DNA of 64,000 nucleotides from Hyposmocoma kahamanoa (taxonomy: Eukaryota > Arthropoda > Insecta > Lepidoptera > Cosmopterigidae): assembly GCF_003589595.1 (NCBI RefSeq), contig NW_020654175.1:1356413-1420412 (forward strand). The letters are read 5' to 3'. Positions 1 to 12,600 of the stretch are shown one piece after another (positions within the stretch are counted from its first letter, which is position 1; every line of letters starts with the position of its first letter). Below the pieces are notes generated by a model that was not told where the DNA came from, searched no databases, and saw nothing but the letters and a program-made list of their open reading frames with translations. Both the position numbers and the translations under genes were made by a program.

Positions 1-523
1 TCATTAGTGAATTAACAAGGACAACAACACACGTACAGGTTTTTGCACGTGTTGGTGTTTATACACAAATATGCATGTTCTATTCTCGCTTGCACATGTC
101 GTCCCCTTATAATACGAATGGATCAGACAATATTGATAAAATGTAATATGAATAGTTACGACATAGGTAAACGGTTTCGTGCTCAAAGGACAGATGTTAC
201 TGTAATACCTTTTAGCAAAAAGGTAAATTTGAAAACAGCCTACTTTCTCTCTTCCCTTCTACTTTGTTATGCCCGAGATCTGATGTGATCTTTCTACTAT
301 GCAACACCGTGTATACCATTGTGGAATGCAAATAAACGTATTGAATACAATAAGACAAGCAGCGTAACTGTTCGGCGTGTCAGTGCCTGCCTTCGCTCGG
401 AGCGTGGGCGTACGGGAAATATATTCAATATCATCACTTCAACAGAAAGACATCCACAGCTGGACATAGGCTGTTCCCAAATATCGCGATAGGTATTTTT
501 AATAAGTAAAAAAAATACGATAC
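1..523. other. Talin intron 13 (partial), repeat debris
   Basis: No coding signal is seen. Bases 420-482 on the minus strand read like the tail of a non-LTR element (a run equivalent to 'cctatgtccagctgtgg'). Confidence 0.5.
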
Positions 524-604
524 CTTTTGTCATCTCTGGTAAGTTGGTAGTAATGGTGGTGATAGCTGCACCGACGGCAGTATGATCCACCTCCTCGATC
601 GTGC
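524..604 (-). CDS. rhea: Talin coding exon 13 (rod R1), last exon in the window
   Basis: Encodes 27 residues, EEVDHTAVGAAITTITTN and LPEMTKG, corresponding to the R1 segment DYTAVGCAVTTISSNL. The donor is GTATCG, a weak match. The exon ends in phase 1, and no continuing exon was found between 1 and 523, so the next one is probably outside the window. Confidence 0.93.
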
Positions 605-3600
605 CTGCGTTTAAACATACAATAAATATTATGTTTAGGGTTAAAAACTAAATTGCACCTACAAAAAAGTCGTTGAAAAACCAAATACAAAGACACGACG
701 CAAGCAAATAGAAAAATTCGTGAGGTTCGCTGGTTCGTTTCGTGGTTTAGTTGGTATAGCGGCGTCTGGCACGGTAAGCTAGAAGACGTCGGTTCGAATC
801 CGGCCGGATCGAAGCATTTTTTTCTGAGTCTTCGATCTTTGTATTAATAATTATAACAAACTAATGGGTAATTTCATAAAAAATAATTGAATATCAATTC
901 AATAAAAATTTAAAATATTTCAATAATGTAAATACGCCTAACTTATGTTCGACAGATTCCTCTAGTACTCGGTGTTCTTAGACAATATCCATACTCAACA
1001 GCGTGCTATACACTTACCGGAGGTGAGAGTGACGACCTGCGCAGTGGCCGCGTTCATGGCTGCAATTTGTGACGTCACAACTTGCTTGTTTGTGTCCATT
1101 GTGACTTGCTTCCATTTTATCGAGGCTGCGTCTTGTCCAAGTGCCGGAAGGGAGGCCTGCAATCAAAGACCGATCTTAGTAAACATGTGTAAAAAAAACA
1201 ACAGCAGAACAAAAAAAATGGTCGAACTTCGTCTCTTTTAATGTTTCTTGGTTTTCAATATAAAATTTCATTTCGGATTTCACCCCATTTACGATGTATT
1301 TTTGTGAGAAAGAATAGCCGATGTCGTCTTATGGGTCCCATCTATATGAATCATTGACTTACAATTATAAGGACGTCGGGTCCGCGCTAAAAAGTGTCCG
1401 AGCTTATAGGGCGTTAAAATCGTATACAGAGCGTCATTCACGCTTTAGTCTTCGTTTGTTCGACTGACAGCGAAGCAAGCAAAATTAGACAGTGCTGCGA
1501 TGACATTACAATTTAAATTCAACGTTTTAGCTTTTTCATATTCCTTTACATGTTTACTACGTTTAAATAGGTTGACTTGGGACATTTTTTTCGTGGTTTT
1601 TGTATTAGACCCGTCGTCCATTTATTTGTAAGTCAATGATATGAATACAAAATTCATCAAAATTGGTTCAGCAGTTTAGGGGTGAAAACGTAACAGTTTG
1701 ATACGTTCATGGTATGGTCCGGGGTAGTGGGAAAAGACTTTCAAGTGTCAAACGTAACGTGCTCTTGATTTTATAAATTAGAATACAACATCTGGGGCAA
1801 AGATGAATTATAAAAACGGTTCAAGAAAGTGGATTCCCCGTTTTTTCAAATCCTGTTATTAATACATACCCTGGTAAGCTCCTGCTCTGTCTGACGGATG
1901 ATTTCACGTCCGGTGGTAATTGTGGAAAGCAAAGCGCGCTGTGGCTCCGACAGTACCGAAGTCACTTTGGTTTGTTGCGCCTGAGATGCCTGGACGGAAG
2001 CGAATACACGTTAAAGAAGACAGTCATGCGAGTGCGATCCGTACGAAGTTTGATTATATTTTGGATAACAGAGAAGCAAGAATATCCTCCTTATTAATGA
2101 TAGTAATAAAGTGCACAGTCCAATTATCGGAACTCAAACTACTGTTCTGCTGTACTACGAGTACCAGATTAACGGTAACACAACGGGCACAAACTAGAAT
2201 TTAAAAGACAATTACATGAATCTTTGCTAAAATTACAAGATATATATTTTAAATAATATGTACCTACACAGCCCACTTCGAAGACTGTTTCGTTCCATAA
2301 TGAAAGCGTGAAACAAATGATATTATTTTTAAATTTCATCAAAATATTAATTTAAAACAGTACTTGTCACAGAAGTTCAACGACCGTTTAAACGGATGAG
2401 ACTGTTGAGAATAATTATTTGTTTACCCATAAGAAATAACTAATTCACTAAGAAATAACTAAAAAACTTTGCGATCGGACTACATATTTTTAATGAATTC
2501 TTTAATAAATAATTAATAAATATTATTTTATATTAATAATAATAACATATTGTCATAATGTAGTACTATATACTTTAACATAGCTTCTAGATTTCACTGA
2601 TCGAGTCCCACCTTGGGCTATGGAAACTAAAGGACATGTTATGATGACATATATAAATCAGGCGTTATATGTATATGATGCATTTCCACGTTAAAAACAT
2701 AAACATGTTATTGTCTTTGTTTAACTCTCGCGTGCCGTCTTAAGCCAAAAGAGAGGGCGTTACATTGGTCTGTGTCAAGTACGGGAATCGAAAATACGTA
2801 ACGTCATCTTAAATGCCAACCGTGTCCACTTCGCAGTACATGAGGTACATGACACGGTTGTCAAAGGGAAGTATATCAAATGTCAAAACAAATGTTTTTC
2901 CAAGAGTTTTATTGAATTATTCGCATGTATTGTAATAAAATGGACAAAAATATTGACAGTCAGAACAATTAAGTATTAATAAAAATTCGTCGCTGCAGCA
3001 TCACGGGATGTGGCATTTAAAAAAGCGAAGATCGACCGAATGTAACATTGTACAGCCACGTATTATTTTTCTGTCTATAAATCACACAAAAGTCCAAATA
3101 TCTTATGTAATTAAACATATTTAAATAGTTTGTTCATAAATCTTGCCAAATTTTGCTTTGGTTTCTTCAGATTGCCTGTTTGTTTTTATACTTTGATGAT
3201 TGATGTTAACGATTATTTTGAGACAGTGTTGTTCTTGGAAGCGTATTATCGATATTATGTTATTAAAATAATTCACTACGAGGTTTTTATTATCTTATTA
3301 TTATTATTTTTACTATTTCAAGTTTACCTACATATTAAAAAAGAATGGTTGGAAATCACACCGCCGTATAATAGTGCCGAATATAAACATTGAATCAAAG
3401 ATCATCTTCATTTATTCGCTTCATTTTGAAGAGTCAAATATTAACATAGCTTTGAATGTAATTAGATTACATGATAATGCAATTCCATCATTAGGTTTAT
3501 TAGTAAATAATTTTATATTTAATTTAGATTAAACAACACTCATTTACTAAAAAGCAAAAAGCTTACATTATTTGGAATCTGTTTAAAAATTTATCTATGA

Positions 3601-6600
3601 AAATATGAATTTTGAGGTTGGAAATGGATAGGATTTATATTTCAAAGTTTTCTCTTTTTTATATATACTCTCAAATTACAAATATTAATTTTTTCTGTGC
3701 AAATTAACTTTTCGTAATATTTGAGTATTTGTAAACGCAAAACAATAAATTCAAAATTTCATGTGACATTCCCGGATATTCCCATATTTTATAACCTAAA
3801 ATATGCCCAAAAGGAATATTGATCAACTTTAATTAAATGTTTGCATGTCGATACTGATTTATCTATAGATTATGCTACGACACTAAAGAAATCCGCCATT
3901 TATTCGTTCAATTTTTGTTTAGGTATGCACGTTCATTCCGTAGTTAGGGCAGCTCCTTTCGTTTATTTTGTTTTCCATCCTCTAAGAGTGCCACACAGGT
4001 TCATGAAGTTTGACATGTGTCATTCTATTTAATAATCTATATCCCTATATCATAGGTTATTCTTCTCAGGTCTTTCTAATCAAGCTAAATTTTAATAGTA
4101 TAATTGGGTTAATTTAAACGTAGTCAAAAAAAGGGTTTAAAGAAAAAGAAAGACGGGGAAAGAGTACCTACTTCTCCTGTTTGGAGAAGAGTAGAAAATC
4201 ATACCCTGGTAGGAGACCCGTAGCTAGTAACTAATATTAAGGAATGCCAGCCATACAACACGTCAGCGTCCGTTCAAACGGTCAACACGCATGTGATAGT
4301 ATACAATTCATGTAGTAATAGCTCATTAAGTACGTACAGACAGCGTCAAAATGTGCAAATTGTTTAAATTACGAAAACATTAGTAAATTAAAAAAAACTT
4401 GAGCTTATAATTCCGCGTTGGGAAAACTGAATTTATGTTGCATTATTCTCAAATTACTCTAATTGACTTTGTCATTTTGCCTCTGACTGCTGAATTATGT
4501 ACACGTACACGTGGGTAAGAAAAGAAAGAAATAAAAAGCGTATACGCACTGAAGGCGGCGCGTGCCCGGTGATGATCTGCCCCGAGACGGTAGTCTGCTG
4601 CGCGCCGGTCATGTGGCTCATCGCGAATGGCTTCGCGCCTACGCCAAATTATACACGACAAATTATAACAAGCTGTGCTGGATCTAGAAGCAGTGTTAGC
4701 CTAGCAGCAGCATGTGCAACTTGCAAACAGGCACGGACATGCACGTCTCGAGACTCTTTGGATCACGTGCAAATATATATTACCTTTGTTGGAACAGTCT
4801 TACAGATTTTGGTTTTGAGCTTATGCATTCAATAGAAAAATGTAAAAAAATCCAACCTTCGGTTGAAATTTGTATTTATGTAATGTAACTAAAGATCAAA
4901 TTCATGTTTCTTAAAACGTCATTCACTAATAATGCAACAAGGAAGTCATACCAAAATGTATTTTCTGCCTCAGTGGTTGAAGGTTAAATTTCTTTAAAAC
5001 TTTCTTTACACTGATCTACTCAAAACCAAATATTCGGTTAAGAATTCAGTTATCTTATGGCATCGAATATACATACGTACATATAGGAGCAAAAGATAGA
5101 AACTCCCTTTTTCAAAAGTCGATAATAAATACACTTGGAAATCAACATACCCTTCTTTTTAACTATCGTAATGGGGTATCAAAATCAATCTAATAATGCT
5201 GAAGAAAAGCGCAATAAAAGCTTTCGTAATGTGAGTTTGTGCAACAAAAAATTAAGATATCGACGGAAGCTGCAACTCCTCAATTTTGAAGCAATTGCAT
5301 CTCTAAACCAGTTACGTACAAACTAAATTTAATTTTAGTTCAGTGCATCTATTCTGTCTTATTTTGTTGTCGAATCCCTAGGTTTTAAACTATTTTGATC
5401 AGATGTAAAATAGTGTATATTTGTTTTATAAACAAACAAACGTTTCGGTTTCTTTACAGGCTCCATGGTTATGACTGACTCAGTTTGATAAAACATATAC
5501 GTGAATAACAAATATACTTGATTTAGATGTTTATTTTCCTACAAATTTTAGTATTGAGATTTATTGTCAAATTTTTACAGCTCTTTGTGGCTCGTGGTAC
5601 AAATGCATGCTGTCCAAAGGCGGGGGGCGATTCCTCGTTTAGTATTATCTCAAAATGGCTTTAAGTTATATTACTATTACCTATTTAGTTATAAAGCGAC
5701 AGTGTTGGCCCGTCACTTTGAAATTAAATCGTATATGAATGACACGCCAATACAGCGAAATTTTGAAGATAAATTATTAATATAACGCAATTTTCAGGTA
5801 AAATATAACATAACGCAATTTTTCAGATAATATTGTGTTAGTTGTCAAGTGCGAAATCGAGTCGTAGACTAGAATGTAATGAACATTTTGTAATAATACA
5901 CTCTCGGACACATAATTCGAGGCACCTTGCATTGTTATCCTTAAAGGGCAAGAATATAAAAATATAGTTATCGTCGAAGAAAAAGTTTTCTACGGTTTTT
6001 TAAATTCAAATTTTCAATAAGGACTTAAGGAAATGGCGTTCAGTATACCAGTTTCAAAGTTGCATTGCAAGTTCTTGATCAATCTAGCATTGTTTAAGCT
6101 AAGGGCACTTAATATTGAAAATGCAAGGTGGCTCGAATATACTCCGGGAGTATATAATTAAACTTAAACAACACTCTATTTGCAAAACCGACAAATATTT
6201 GCCGGCGTTAACAAAGTCCGGGTGCTTGCCTATCTCTGGTCGCTACTCCCTTGGAGTTTAAATTAATCGTTAACGACATAAATCGATCAGTCTGAAAACC
6301 GACGAGTCGTGAAGACAAATCGTGTCGTATATGAGGGCCTTTACATCTACGGGCGTAGACTAATTTGACAGTTGTAAACTATAATGAAATCTAGGTACTT
6401 TTTTTACTCTAAACAAAACAGACAGAAGCAATGAATCTAAAGTTTAATTTAGAATTTGCTCGAAAGGACGGTAATGTTTATAAAATAAAAAATGAATAAA
6501 ATTTGTTCACAATCCCACCAGCTGGAAAGTGAAAATGTGAACGAGGATGGATCACGTCCGTCTAAAATATACCTGTCCATTCTGATTTTAAAATCATGCA

Positions 6601-9600
6601 ACGTACCTTCAGCTCCAGGCCTCATGACGGCAGGTTTAGCGACGGACTCGGTGTTCACCTTGCCCGACTTAAACGTGTCGTGTTGGATGATGTTAGCCCT
6701 GTAACAATATGGAAGACGGGTGAATAGTGGACATCGAGTACATAACCAGAAATAGAGACGTAACAAGGGCCATTCATCCCTGGCAACTCAGCCGTCAAAT
6801 GGGCCTTATATCACTTTTAAATATCAACTCTCGTTTGCGCTGAAATCACAAATTAGAAAACTGAAATAGTACAGCGCCAACAACTGACCTGTGTGTACGT
6901 CTCCGTATATTCCAAAGATATTCTGTATTTATTGTAATAAAAATAATATCTCTAACAATGGGGGCTGTTCAATTCGGTGGTGTGGGAAAAACAGCAAAAC
7001 ATCTAATTACAAAACAAACGGAATCATGTTAAACTGGTCGATTGAAGTGAAACAAATGACGACAGCCGTCAATTGCGTGAATGTGGTTTGAATGAACCTT
7101 GATCACATTTTCTTTGAATGTCCTAAGTTGACTTCCTCCTTATATTTTCTTCTCCCTCCTTGTATTACCCGTCCTATTAACCTTAAATCCCATCATCTTT
7201 ATGTGTTTCCTCCCTTTACTAACATTTTGTGTGATTTTATTCGCTCCAATAATGTTATGCTTTAGTTTGTTGTTTGTCCATGATTGTTCTGTTTCACCTC
7301 AGGTATGACCTCCACAACAGCAGTTTGTCGAAGAGGTTCTTCCGAAAATAAATACCTTGCTGGTGCCTTGACGCTGGCGTTCTTGATCAATATTAACTGT
7401 CTGTTGTTCGGAACTGACACTGGCCCAAGCCTAGTGAACGTCATTATGGAAATAATACTAACGTGCTCGTGCTACTCACTTGGAGGGAGAGACGGAGTCC
7501 TCCAACATGGCGGAGCCTTCGTCCCCCTCGATTCCGAGATGCTCTTTCGCCCTCTGCTTCCGAACGATGATGTCGATGTATCCCGCGATCACCTGCAGGA
7601 TCTGCTCCGCCTCTGTCGTCTGGACGGAGTAGTACTGGTCACTGGAACCGATGCATGATTATTAATATATAGTGGTGCTTTTCATGAGTGGTGGCCCTAA
7701 ATAAAAATATGATCAAGCTATTACTCGGCAACTTAACAAAATTAAATTAAAATTTGTCAACTTATGTCTCAGGGTGACAGGTCCAGTGGTAGTGTCCCTC
7801 GGATCTTTGCGATTTAAACCAGGCGCACGAATTGATCGTCCCGTCACTTGGTTTTATAAAAAATGACTTACCTGTAATCTCCGAAATCCAGTGTGAACGT
7901 GTTAGGGCTGGCGCACCAGCGCCGCACTGTAGTCAACGGCCAGGTCTGCAATATCTCCTTGGTCTTCTCGTCCAGACGCAGCACCGAGTCTTTGGTCACG
8001 CCGAGCAGACGCGGCACTAGCTTGTTCTTGCCTTTCATTTTCTCCTGTAACCAAATGACGTTGTTTAGATTAAGGGAGTTCCTGGCGCCAACGAAGGGCG
8101 TATTTATAACACAATACTAGCTACTTACAAAAGAAGACAGCAAGTACAATTAAATTTGAAAACGTTCAAAATTAACCGTTGTCTCGCTTCTGCTATATTC
8201 TAAATTATTTTTTATACATTTATTGGAACTTTTTATCATTGTCCAAATTACACTTAAACCTATCCATTTCGTACATGTCAGCCCCTGTAGTATATCCACA
8301 TTTTGCTCTCCAATTCGAGTGATAAACTGGCCAAATTTTAAAATTTTATCATAATAGTTGACGTGGCGAGTACGGTGACGTCACATTTTTATGTCATCGC
8401 AATGATTGCAAAAGATCAACACATTGCGAAACATGGCTGCAAGGTCACAGCTGATTTTAAAAGTTTTGACAGTTCTGCACAGTAAATTTATCAATGTAAA
8501 AATTGAGCGCGAGAAACGGGATGAAAAGAAATAATAAAACAAAATTGTTTTCGCGGCGATAATTAAACGATAAAGATATCTATATACGCAATCTCATATC
8601 GTTGTCCTTGTCCGTCAAAATGTGCAACAATAGTTCATTACCAAATAAGCAAACTTAGCTTTATCAACTGAAATAAATATTGTCATGGAGAGGCTTATCA
8701 CACATATACTGCCATGCTACAGCCACTGATATAGCGTTCTCTAAAGTAATCTCCAGCCCTGCACTAGCATGTGATTGACAATACAGACCTTGACAAGGAA
8801 GAAAGCGACGCCATAAGTCTTCAGATCCCTGGCACTCTTGGTGTACAGCACCTTTGCGTCGAGCTCGCTGAGGCCAGAATGCTTGCGGTGCTCTCGGAAT
8901 ACCTTCTTTTCTATGCCCTTCACCTTCACGTAGGAGGCCGGTAGGAATTCTTTCAGACTGTAAATAATTAACCAGGGTTCTTTACTGCACCATTTTGGTG
9001 GGCCAGCGGGTAGCACTGTGGGCGTTAGATAAGGTGTTTCTGTGGACTAGTTGGGGAAACTTTTATTATTAATATTAAATTAATTTAACTGTTCTGGTAG
9101 TCATAGTACAGTGAATCGACTAGTTTTGACATCAGATAAAAGGCATACTCACTCTAAAAATCCAGTCGTGTGTTTGTCTTCCTTGTGGTCGCCGAACTGG
9201 ATCTGGCATTGGATGCCGGCGAACTCGCAGGCTGTTTACAAAGTATGTTTTAACAATAAATATTTCAGCTATGCGTCGTTAGGGTAAGTTCCGATAAGTC
9301 GAACACTTTAACTAATTTGAACTATTTTTAAAAGAGAATTTTGTGCTCTATCTTTTGCTATTTAAAACGAATATTTGACCATTTGTCACGTAGCCAGTTT
9401 CAGTTAGTGGACGGCAGAACACAACAATAGCTAGCCGTTATAATTACAGTGGCCCGCCCATTCGCTCACCCTTGTCATGCGTGACGGGGTGCGTGCCGTC
9501 CAAGATGGCGTCGCGCGCCTGCACGTACAGCAGGTTGAGCTGCACGGGGTCGCGCGAGTCCACGTTGCGGTCCGAGAAGAACAGCTTGCGGCGCAGCAGC

Positions 9601-12600
9601 AGCGTCTCGCACACGTCGATGCCTTGCTCGCGGAGGGTTTTCGACGGCTCCACCCAGTTCACTGGCAACAAATGTGGCTATTGTGCAGGACAGTTGCGAT
9701 GTAGTAATCAAACCCCAGATCTATTATAATAGGATTCCTTTATTCCACAAAAGCCATAAATTTAAGATTTGATTGTAATAAAACGCAATCGGACGCCGAA
9801 AAAACAGTATGAGCAACAGGAAATGATTTAAATCGCGTATATTTGTTTTTTCAAACAAACCAACGTAACAGGTCCCATGGTCACGGTTGACTGAGGTGGT
9901 ACAGTCTTCAACCAGTTATGTCTAATATTAATGCAAACCACCTATTAGATAAGATAAGACCTACCTTCATCGTCGGTCCTGAGCTTCTTTCTTAGCTGTT
10001 CCATTTTAATATCGCGATCCTTGTCCTGGTGCTTCCTCTTCAAGGTCAGGGTGCCATAGTTGGGTTTTTCGCAAGGGTCGGGTTCTTCCTTTTGCTCTTC
10101 GCGAACCAGGCCATACTCGTCGTAGTTGGTGATGCCGATCTTGGTGCAGATCACCACCATTAGGTTGGCAACGATCTGACTGTCGTCGACTAGGAGGGTT
10201 TTCACAGTTCCTGAACAGAAACAATACGTTTAGTCCATAATTTGGTTACATGTTGTAAAACTACTGATCAATAACTCAAAAGGACTGCTAATCGCGATAC
10301 AAGACTATTTTAGGTATTTAGTACCTATCGGTACGCCAGATGTCGCAACGAGTACCAAATCATATAGTTTAACGAGCTGCAATCTATTAAAGCTACTTCA
10401 ATTTCTAGTGATAACAAACAAATTAACTAGATGGCGCTTATTGCACGGATTTTAATGGATACTGCCTGCACGGACTTGTATAATTAATCTGGACTGCGCA
10501 CTAAGTTACTAAAACGAGCCGAGTGAGAAGATTGAAAGTAGTAATGCGATTCTTTCTAATAGGGTGTTCATTCATGTTTCAGCCAGCCATATTGTTTTTA
10601 ACTTTTTAATATTTACAGAAAATGTGGCCGCTTATGGATGGCCAAAACTACTAATATTATTTCATAACACATATTAGTGTACTTATTTGATATGCTACTT
10701 CTTAGTAGAAGGTTTCATTGTTGATATATTTTTTTTGTATTATTACAGTAAAAGCATATTACCTTCAAGCTAATTTTATTTAGCCAAAATTTAAAAAAGT
10801 GAATAGACTAGACACTACGTAAGATGATTTTATTTAGCGTTGGCAACTTGTTAGACAAGGACAGACCACTACTTCGAGCTATCTCACGTGACTTGGTTTT
10901 TTACTTTTACTTAAAATAAACTTTAACATTATCCAAAAAGGTGTAAATTTGTAATATTGGTATATTGAAGTGCGCGATCCAGTTTATGAAATATATAAAT
11001 CCATGACTGCCGGTTATTCTTTTATATTGTTTAGGATTAGCGTCATCTACCCACATTAGGAAGAATTAATTTATAAATTAGTTTGTAACATACAATGCCA
11101 TCTATTGACACGCATGTTTGTCAAAGTTCCGAAAACAATATTAGCTCATGATCAATATTTGAATAACATTACGAGAAAAAAAAAATAACATTTTATATTA
11201 CATATAAAAGTCTGTTAATAAATCACTGGGTTAAAGAGAAATTAAAATTGATATCCACGACCATTTACATAATATAAACTATTTTCAGGCTTATTAATCA
11301 GCGCTATCGAGATATAAAACGAAATTTTGACCCTTTTCTGAGTTACAATCTGTAGTATGGAGATCAGCAGTCGCATGAGTTCATGGCGAATTACTTAGAT
11401 TATTGGGTCGTGCCAATCTTAAGATGCAAATTTGTAGCTTTCTTGTGAAACTTTGGTATATATATATATAATACACGAATGCATTGCAATTTCCTATAGA
11501 AGACAATAATTTTCACCAAATCCATTGTGATCTTGAGCTGATGCCAAAAAACCGCATTCAATTTACTTTTGTAAGAATGGTCGTCCGAGCTATGTAGAAT
11601 TTAAAGACATTTCCCGTTTGTATGAAGAAGTCTGTTCTAGTAGCAGTTAAGGTGCTCTAACAGTTCGTCCAAAGAAGTACTGCCACCTTATCTAAGCACT
11701 AATGTGAGCGTTACTGGGTTCCGGTTTTTGAGGGTAGTGGTGCTGCTAAAATTACAAGCACATGGTACTTGTCAACTTATGTTTCAGGGTGACGGGCGCG
11801 GCAGTGGCCTTCAAATATGTGTCATTTAAAGGCGCTGCAATTATTATGGACAGAAGTAAAACCGACCTTCAAAGTTCATGGAATTACATCAATTTGCCAA
11901 GTTTTATTGAAGTCGGGCAACGGAAAGTACGCGAAAACGGGATTCATCCCCTAGTTTGCTACTCTTAGAGGTGGAATATTTTCTTCCAATTTAAATGGGA
12001 CCAATAGACTCTCTAAGCCAACAAAAAAAAGAATCATCAAAATCTGAGTAATCCCGTAACAAAAAATACAGTCGAATCGAGAACTTCCTCCTTTTATAAA
12101 GTCGGTTAAAAAAGTCTTTAACTAACCGTCCAACATCCTAACACGCAAATTTCTCGTTTTCTTATTGTACTCCAGTACGTCTCCATTACGCAGCATGTAG
12201 TAATCAAGGCTGCGGGAGGCTTCCAGCCAGATGCCTTTCTTTGGATCTTCTTCGGAGGCGAGGAAGAGACCGTATTCTTTTGCTGTGGAAGAAAAAAATA
12301 CGCTATTATACTCCGTTAAATTTAGCTGATAAATACTATTATTTAGGTATGTTCGGTTACACCAACGAAAGTTACATTGAAAAGTAATAAATAGTGAGTG
12401 ACACCACGCCTTTTCGCCATTGTTCGTGGGGTTATACCCTACTTAATGAGTATTATTATTTATTAATAATTTCAGATATTACCACGATGTTATAAGATTG
12501 ATTTGAATTTTAAAATTTTAATATGGATTTTCATCAAGTTCGATATGTGTCATTATAATAAAGCAAAATTTTAGAGTATAGTTTTGAGTACGGTGTTTCT

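Larger units (their letters stand above)
4639..6606. other. Talin intron 9
   Basis: Holds a family D repeat fragment (5405-5535) and a Tc1/mariner-type MITE (5899-6152). No exon is supported in the remainder. Confidence 0.6.
6699..7479. other. Talin intron 8
   Basis: Occupied by the truncated MITE and the LINE fragment. 7267-7479 holds a plus-strand open frame that overlaps exon 8 in antisense, which I regard as spurious. Confidence 0.7.
10211..12126. other. Talin intron 2
   Basis: Contains a repeat shared with 39640-39785 (11075-11225), a short TA dinucleotide run near 11459-11472, a family A copy (11630-11850) and a family B element (11854-12111). Confidence 0.65.

Noticed and set aside
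1..523. A further talin exon
   Set aside because: No stretch resembling the next R1 helix with acceptor and donor was found; only repeat debris.
741..813. Functional tRNA-Thr gene
   Set aside because: The A and B boxes are good, but base 33 is C, the acceptor stem pairs poorly, and the same block occurs in three other dispersed repeats with shared flanks.
4497..4835. 112-codon plus-strand frame
   Set aside because: Antisense of talin exon 10 plus intron.
7284..7658. 124-codon plus-strand frame
   Set aside because: It is the antisense of talin exon 8, whose minus-strand reading is clearly conserved talin.
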